From assembly GCA_964472725.1 (NCBI GenBank), contig CAYYLZ010000002.1:17257-81256 (forward strand): a stretch of 64,000 nucleotides of DNA, read 5' to 3'. The position numbers and the translations under genes are program-made. The notes beneath the pieces were generated by a model. That model ran no database searches, was not told the origin of the DNA, and worked only from the letters and a program-made list of their open reading frames with translations. The DNA is from RGIG6375 sp964472725 (GTDB lineage: Bacteria > Bacillota > Clostridia > Oscillospirales > Oscillospiraceae). Below, piece after piece: positions 59,955 through 64,000 of this stretch. Numbering within the stretch: position 1 is the first letter of the stretch; every line of letters begins with the position of its first letter.

Positions 59955-61775
59955 TTAGGTAAAGTTGGCGTTCTCGTCAGTAGGTTCAATGAACTCAAAG
60001 CTGCCGGGATTTGCAGCGTGCTCAGCCATAATGGTACGGCTATGATACTGCTGCAGGGAGGATCTGTGACCGATGGAGATGATGGTTGTATCCTTCATAC
60101 GCTCGAGGAGCATGCTGTACAGCTCGGCCTCGGACTTTTCGTCGAGAGAAGCGGTAGCTTCGTCGAAGAACAGGAAATCGGGGTTGAAGAGCAGGGCGCG
60201 GACAATACCCAGACGCTGCTGCTCACCACCGGAGAGCATCATGTTCCAATGAGCAACTTCGTCAAGACGGTTGACCATGGAGGACATGTTGCAGTCGATG
60301 AGAGCCTGCTGGATAGCCTCGCGAGTGTAGGTTCCGGCGGGCAGAGGATAGCTGACGGCCTCGATCAAAGTACCGATGGGGAAATAGGGCTTCTGAGGAA
60401 GAACAATGACCTTTTTATCTGTAGGAATGGAAACCTTACCATCTGCATAGGGCCAAATGCCTGCCAGTACACGGAAGAGGGTGGTCTTACCGGCGCCGGA
60501 GCGACCCTTGATGAGGATCTTCTCGCCCTGAGTGATGACCATATCCTTAGCAGAAATCTGCAGATGGCCGGTGGGCAGGTAAACATCGAGGTCGTTAACC
60601 TTGATCTCGCCATCGTTGTTCTCAGTGAGCTGGAGCTTGGACTCCTGAACGATATGCTCGGTCTTCTCATAGATGTCATTGAAGGCGTAAAGACGGTCGA
60701 TAACGGCGATGTAAACAGCCAGGCCAACGTAGTTGGTGTAGAACCACTTGAAGGCGTTAACAACGTTCTGGAACGCGGTTGCAACCTGCATAAAGGTACC
60801 GTAACCGTCCATGGCGCCATGGAAGAAATATGCGGGACCAAGTATGAAGGTGAACATCATTGCGTCAACGTAAGCAAGAGAGGTGGTAACAAGACCATAC
60901 TTCATGTTTCTGTTCATAGTGCGGAAGCTATTAAGAACAGAGTCACCGAAGATGCTCATTGCCTTTGCGTGCTCAACATCCTCACCGTTGAGGAGAGCGA
61001 TCTGCTCAGAGTTTTCACGAAGACGAACCAGTGCATAACGGAAGTTTGCGTCATACATCTGCTGGTTGTAGTTCAGTCTGGACAGCTGCTTACCAAAGAC
61101 GTGAGAGATGACGGTGGTAATAATTGCATAAATGATAGACAGAACGATCAGGTAGCCGGGGAAGGAAATATCTACGCCGCCGATGATGAGAGGAATGGTA
61201 GCGGAGAGATCCCACAGCATGACCAGATATGTGCCCATTGTCAACAGGTTCTGCACAAACGAGAACGTATAGGTCCAGGTATAGGTGATGAACTGGATAA
61301 TGTCTTCAGAAATACGCTGGTCGGGGTTATCGGTCTCGCTTCCGGTAACCTGCATCTTATAGTGAGTATTGTCAGTGAGCCAAAGATCCATGTAGTAGGA
61401 AGTCATCCATCTCTTCCAACGAAGCTGGATCCAAGAGGTAATGTAAGTATTGAAGGTACCGGAGAATACCATCGCAAGACCAACTATGAGGAATACGCCG
61501 ATCTGCTGCATCCAAAGCTGGGAGTCGCGGTTATTAAACGCGTTCATCCAGTCCTTGTTCCAAATGACCATTCGACGACCAACCATAGTATTCAGAATCA
61601 TCATCAGAAGGCTGACGGCCAGCAGGGCGATACTTGCCCACTTTTCCTCGGACTTGGTCCAGTAAGGAGCTGCCATCTTCCAGATTCTCTTAACAACGGT
61701 CGTGAATTTCTGTTTTTTCATTCCCGAGCCGGCATACTTATCAACTTTTGCTTTAGCCAAGTTTACTCCCTCCAT
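59955..61775 (-). CDS. BacA/SbmA/ABCD-type ABC transporter (ABC_membrane_2 fused to ATPase)
   Basis: 606 residues. The membrane part (about 1-330) has the ABC_membrane_2 pattern: MVIWNKDWMNAFNNRDSQLW, IQLRWKRWMTSYYMDLWLTD and NPDQRISEDIIQFI, the last being the EAA-like NPDQRI motif of the ABCD/BacA group. The ATPase has KGRSGAGKTTLFRVLAGIWP, LSGGEQQRLGIVRALL and FLFFDEATASLDE. Known relatives import peptides, very-long-chain acyl-CoA or, for mycobacterial Rv1819c and human ABCD4, cobalamin. It starts 38 bases after the surface repeat protein gene. GGAGGGAGT precedes the alternative ATG near 61757; ATG at 61775 kept. Confidence 0.92.
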   Translation of the reverse strand: MEGVNLAKAKVDKYAGSGMKKQKFTTVVKRIWKMAAPYWTKSEEKWASIALLAVSLLMMILNTMVGRRMVIWNKDWMNAFNNRDSQLWMQQIGVFLIVGLAMVFSGTFNTYITSWIQLRWKRWMTSYYMDLWLTDNTHYKMQVTGSETDNPDQRISEDIIQFITYTWTYTFSFVQNLLTMGTYLVMLWDLSATIPLIIGGVDISFPGYLIVLSIIYAIITTVISHVFGKQLSRLNYNQQMYDANFRYALVRLRENSEQIALLNGEDVEHAKAMSIFGDSVLNSFRTMNRNMKYGLVTTSLAYVDAMMFTFILGPAYFFHGAMDGYGTFMQVATAFQNVVNAFKWFYTNYVGLAVYIAVIDRLYAFNDIYEKTEHIVQESKLQLTENNDGEIKVNDLDVYLPTGHLQISAKDMVITQGEKILIKGRSGAGKTTLFRVLAGIWPYADGKVSIPTDKKVIVLPQKPYFPIGTLIEAVSYPLPAGTYTREAIQQALIDCNMSSMVNRLDEVAHWNMMLSGGEQQRLGIVRALLFNPDFLFFDEATASLDEKSEAELYSMLLERMKDTTIISIGHRSSLQQYHSRTIMAEHAANPGSFEFIEPTDENANFT

Positions 61776-61813
61776 TTCAATTTTTATAGGGTTATAGAAT
61801 AGCTAAGGTTAAA

Positions 61814-64000
61814 TTACCAGGTCTTCTTGAAGTGCTTAACACCCTTGTTCTTTTCTTCCTTACGGCTACCGATGAAGATAACGATACCCATGGGAACCGC
61901 CATTATAAGACCGTAAACAAGGATAATAAGGAGGTCTCTGCCATCCTCGCCGCCAAAGAGAGAATAGTCCAATGCGGGAGGAATAAAGACGGTTTCAGCA
62001 GGGGTAAACTCTTCAACATCGGCAGAAACAGCAAATGCAGAGAGGCCGGGAATTGCGACAACGCCGCTTTCAGGTGCGGGCATCTTCAGCTTACCGGTAC
62101 CGTCGGTCTTGCCGAGGACTTCGCCGGTCTTTGCGTCGATGATGTCAGCATTGGAGTAAGAGGAGCTGTCATAAGAGAAGGTCGTGAAATCGAGAGTCCA
62201 TTCCTTAGCTACCAGGTTGCCCTTGTCATTTACGAGACCGATAACGGGAATATTGCTTACACCCATGGAAATCACAACAACCGTAATCTGATCACCATCC
62301 TCTACTTTGCCGGTATCGGCAGAAGAAGGAACGGACAGATCCGCACCCAGAGGAGTACCGTTGAACAGAACATACGGAGTGGTAGGAACGCCCCAGCAGG
62401 TGTTGATGAGATACATCATGTAGGTGGGGTCAATACCTGCGCCAAAGCCGCCCTCACCGGTGGGATACCACTTTTTGTGAGCTTCCTTGAGAACATTCTC
62501 AATAGTTGGAGCATCCTTAGAAACGGTAACTTTCTGACCTGCTACCTTCAGATCACCGTCAACAGAAATGGTAAAGTAAACGGTAACACCCTCGCCCTCG
62601 GGAATGCCAACGTAATCGCTGGGATCCTGCAGAGGAGGATTGGTAGCGGTGGAGTTGGAGCGACCATCAGCGGGAATACCGGAAAGTCCTTCAATAGCAG
62701 CCACCTCGGTAACGGGAATGGTGAGGTTACCGGCTGCGTCGGTGGTGCCGAGCACATTGCCGTTGGCGTCAACAACATTGGCGTTTCCAAGAGGTACGGA
62801 ACCATAGGTGAAGGTAGTGAAGTTAAGGGTCCACTCCAGAGCGGAGATGGTAACATTTCCTCCGTCAACGGCTGCTGCCATGGAGATGGCGCGGGCAGCT
62901 ACCATAGGATCGCTGGAGGTGGAGAGAACGATGTTATCGCCTGGAACAACAGTAAGAGCATCAGCGGCTGCGGGATTTGCAGGATCTGCACCAATGGGCA
63001 TACCGTTGACGATAACGTAGGGAGTTGCTTCAACGCCCCAAGCCTTGCTTATCATGAACATATTCCAGGTGGAGTCGATGCCGGCTGTATAACCGTCAGC
63101 ACCGCCTGCATAATACTGCTCATGGGCTGCCTTGAGAACGTCATTTACAGTTGCAGAACCGTTGATGCCTACGGGCTGAGCAACGATGTCCAGCTTGCCA
63201 TCAACCGAAACGGTGACATAAACGTCACTGCCGGAGCCGGCGGGAACGGAAGGAGCGGGAGTGGTCTGCTCAGGAGCAGAAGCCGCTTCGTTGACCTTTG
63301 TGGAATTGGTGGCAACACTTACAGGAATGGCTGCAAGGCCGTCAACTGCCGCTACCTCTACGCCGGAAACGGCCAAATTGCCGTTGGCATCGGTGGTACC
63401 CAAAACGTTGCCGTTGCCGTCAACGACAGTGGCACCTGCCAGAGGAGAAGAGGAATAAGTGAAGGTCATGAAGTTGAGCGTCCAAAGGTTTGCGCTTACG
63501 GTGCCATTGGCTGCTGCCATGGAAACATAAGGATTGGGAGCGCTCATGGGATCGCTGGCAACAGAAACGATGATGTTATCGCCTGCTGCTACGGGGCAAG
63601 TATCAGCAGTGGCCGGCTTGGACATATCTGCGCCAAGAGGCTCGCCGTTGACGATAACGCAAGGAGTCTGTCCAACACCCCAAACTTTGGATATCATGAA
63701 CATATTGTAGGTAGAGTCAATACCTGCTGCATAGCCGTCAGCGCCGCCTGCATAATACTGCGCGTGAGCTGCGATTAGAACATCGTTTACGGTGGCTGCA
63801 ACAGCAACAGGCTGAGCAGCTATTTCAAGCTTGCCGTCAACACTGACGCTTACATAAACAACATCACCGGCGGGAGCGGTGGCAGGAGCTTCAGGCTCGG
63901 CTGCAGGAGCTTCAGGCTCGGCCGCAGGAGCTTCGGGCTCGGCTACAGGAGCTTCGGGCTCGGCTGCAGGAGCTTCGGGCTCGGCTGCAGGAGCTTCGGG
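61814..64000 (-). CDS. Membrane-anchored surface protein with three transcobalamin/DUF4430-like repeats (5' end outside window)
   Basis: The frame is open to the window edge; 728 residues are visible. They comprise a PEAPAAE-type heptad repeat stalk (63882-64000), three ~214-residue units, and one C-terminal helix (LLIILVYGLIMAVPMGIVIF) with a basic tail. Each unit has a beta-grasp-like part (VYVTVSVDGKLDI, ATVNDVLKAAHEQYYAGGAD, TPYVIVNGMPIGAD, VVPGDNIVL) and a beta-sandwich-like part (ANVVDANGNVLGTTDAAGNL). The first part resembles DUF4430, the transcobalamin-like domain. Probably displayed outside the membrane to bind a ligand for the ABC transporter encoded next. Repeat 3 is the most divergent. 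Confidence 0.85.
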   Translation of the reverse strand, partial: PEAPAAEPEAPAAEPEAPVAEPEAPAAEPEAPAAEPEAPATAPAGDVVYVSVSVDGKLEIAAQPVAVAATVNDVLIAAHAQYYAGGADGYAAGIDSTYNMFMISKVWGVGQTPCVIVNGEPLGADMSKPATADTCPVAAGDNIIVSVASDPMSAPNPYVSMAAANGTVSANLWTLNFMTFTYSSSPLAGATVVDGNGNVLGTTDANGNLAVSGVEVAAVDGLAAIPVSVATNSTKVNEAASAPEQTTPAPSVPAGSGSDVYVTVSVDGKLDIVAQPVGINGSATVNDVLKAAHEQYYAGGADGYTAGIDSTWNMFMISKAWGVEATPYVIVNGMPIGADPANPAAADALTVVPGDNIVLSTSSDPMVAARAISMAAAVDGGNVTISALEWTLNFTTFTYGSVPLGNANVVDANGNVLGTTDAAGNLTIPVTEVAAIEGLSGIPADGRSNSTATNPPLQDPSDYVGIPEGEGVTVYFTISVDGDLKVAGQKVTVSKDAPTIENVLKEAHKKWYPTGEGGFGAGIDPTYMMYLINTCWGVPTTPYVLFNGTPLGADLSVPSSADTGKVEDGDQITVVVISMGVSNIPVIGLVNDKGNLVAKEWTLDFTTFSYDSSSYSNADIIDAKTGEVLGKTDGTGKLKMPAPESGVVAIPGLSAFAVSADVEEFTPAETVFIPPALDYSLFGGEDGRDLLIILVYGLIMAVPMGIVIFIGSRKEEKNKGVKHFKKTW
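63882..64000 (-). repeat. 21-bp tandem repeat encoding PEAPAAE heptads
   Basis: At least five and a half copies of a 21-base unit, with only single-base differences, continue past the window edge. They encode a Pro/Glu/Ala stalk that would lift the repeats off the cell surface. Confidence 0.92.

Noticed and set aside
61832..63778. A 648-codon plus-strand frame opposite the surface repeat protein
   Set aside because: Its apparent repeats only mirror the repeats of the real minus-strand gene.
63882..64000. Possible CRISPR array
   Set aside because: The units are directly tandem with no spacers and encode an in-frame heptad repeat.

Overview
The window comes from a spore-forming anaerobic Firmicute of the Clostridia, most likely an Oscillospirales or Christensenellales-type gut lineage. 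The grounds are a formate-tetrahydrofolate ligase, a YtvI-type sporulation membrane protein, a SpoVB-type flippase, a BofC-like small protein, rubrerythrin plus superoxide reductase, a Firmicute-style 6S RNA, GGAGG ribosome sites throughout, and base composition slightly above 50 percent GC by eye. It reads as mostly ordinary chromosome with a few accessory stretches.

Layout. 1-5.3 kb: 3' end of fhs, then a leftward pth-aconitase-isocitrate dehydrogenase operon (oxidative TCA branch to 2-oxoglutarate). 5.4-9.1 kb: a YtrA-type GntR repressor with an ABC ATPase and permease, behind a promoter whose -10 overlaps a perfect palindrome. 9.2-11.1 kb: a secreted stalk protein with a catalytically dead NodB-like domain and a stand-alone GlmU-type nucleotidyltransferase. 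11.1-14.7 kb, leftward: tcdA, a membrane parvulin foldase, 6S RNA, a DUF1292 protein and a BofC-like protein. 14.9-17.8 kb: a class A penicillin-binding protein. 17.9-25.6 kb: hom, ytvI, an HPr-like gene coupled to a cysteine desulfurase, mtaB, and serC-serA behind a consensus promoter. 25.7-28.6 kb: a CoA-transferase and a threonine-aldolase-like lyase.

28.7-30.4 kb is the most coherent possible novel system. A Crp/Fnr-family regulator is divergent from thioredoxin, which overlaps a ferredoxin-thioredoxin-reductase-type iron-sulfur protein. Just downstream is a stand-alone protein resembling the glycyl-radical tail of anaerobic ribonucleotide reductase. Near-identical Crp-like operators sit at the same distance from the -10 boxes of both transcripts. 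30.4-34.1 kb: a DUF4430 (transcobalamin-like) lipoprotein co-transcribed with an Old-Yellow-Enzyme-type reductase, divergent from a UROD-family methyltransferase-like protein. 34.2-39.9 kb: an anti-sigma-like protein, an XRE regulator, a cobalamin riboswitch with its own promoter and terminator but no gene directly behind it, two flavoproteins, an AT-rich Nudix gene and a small basic protein that seems to start at ATT. 39.9-46.2 kb, leftward: rqcP, hup, spoVB-like, an amidohydrolase, yloU/fakA and trxB.

46.4-52.3 kb is a five-gene rightward operon: deacetylase, serine hydrolase, alpha/beta hydrolase, glycerol kinase and M20 hydrolase. It is followed by a decayed DAPG-hydrolase-like/serine-hydrolase pseudogene. 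53.6-55.2 kb: a low-molecular-weight phosphatase, a rubrerythrin with rubredoxin domains at both ends, and superoxide reductase. 55.4-64 kb, leftward: an SDR with a polyproline insert, an ABC exporter with a Met/Pro-rich tail, an acyltransferase, a BacA/SbmA/ABCD-type ABC transporter, and a large membrane-anchored surface protein of three ~214-residue repeats that runs off the window. The last two form a candidate ligand-capture and import pair. Corrinoids are one testable ligand, given the DUF4430-like look of the repeats, the known B12 transport by BacA-type relatives, and the riboswitch elsewhere in the window.
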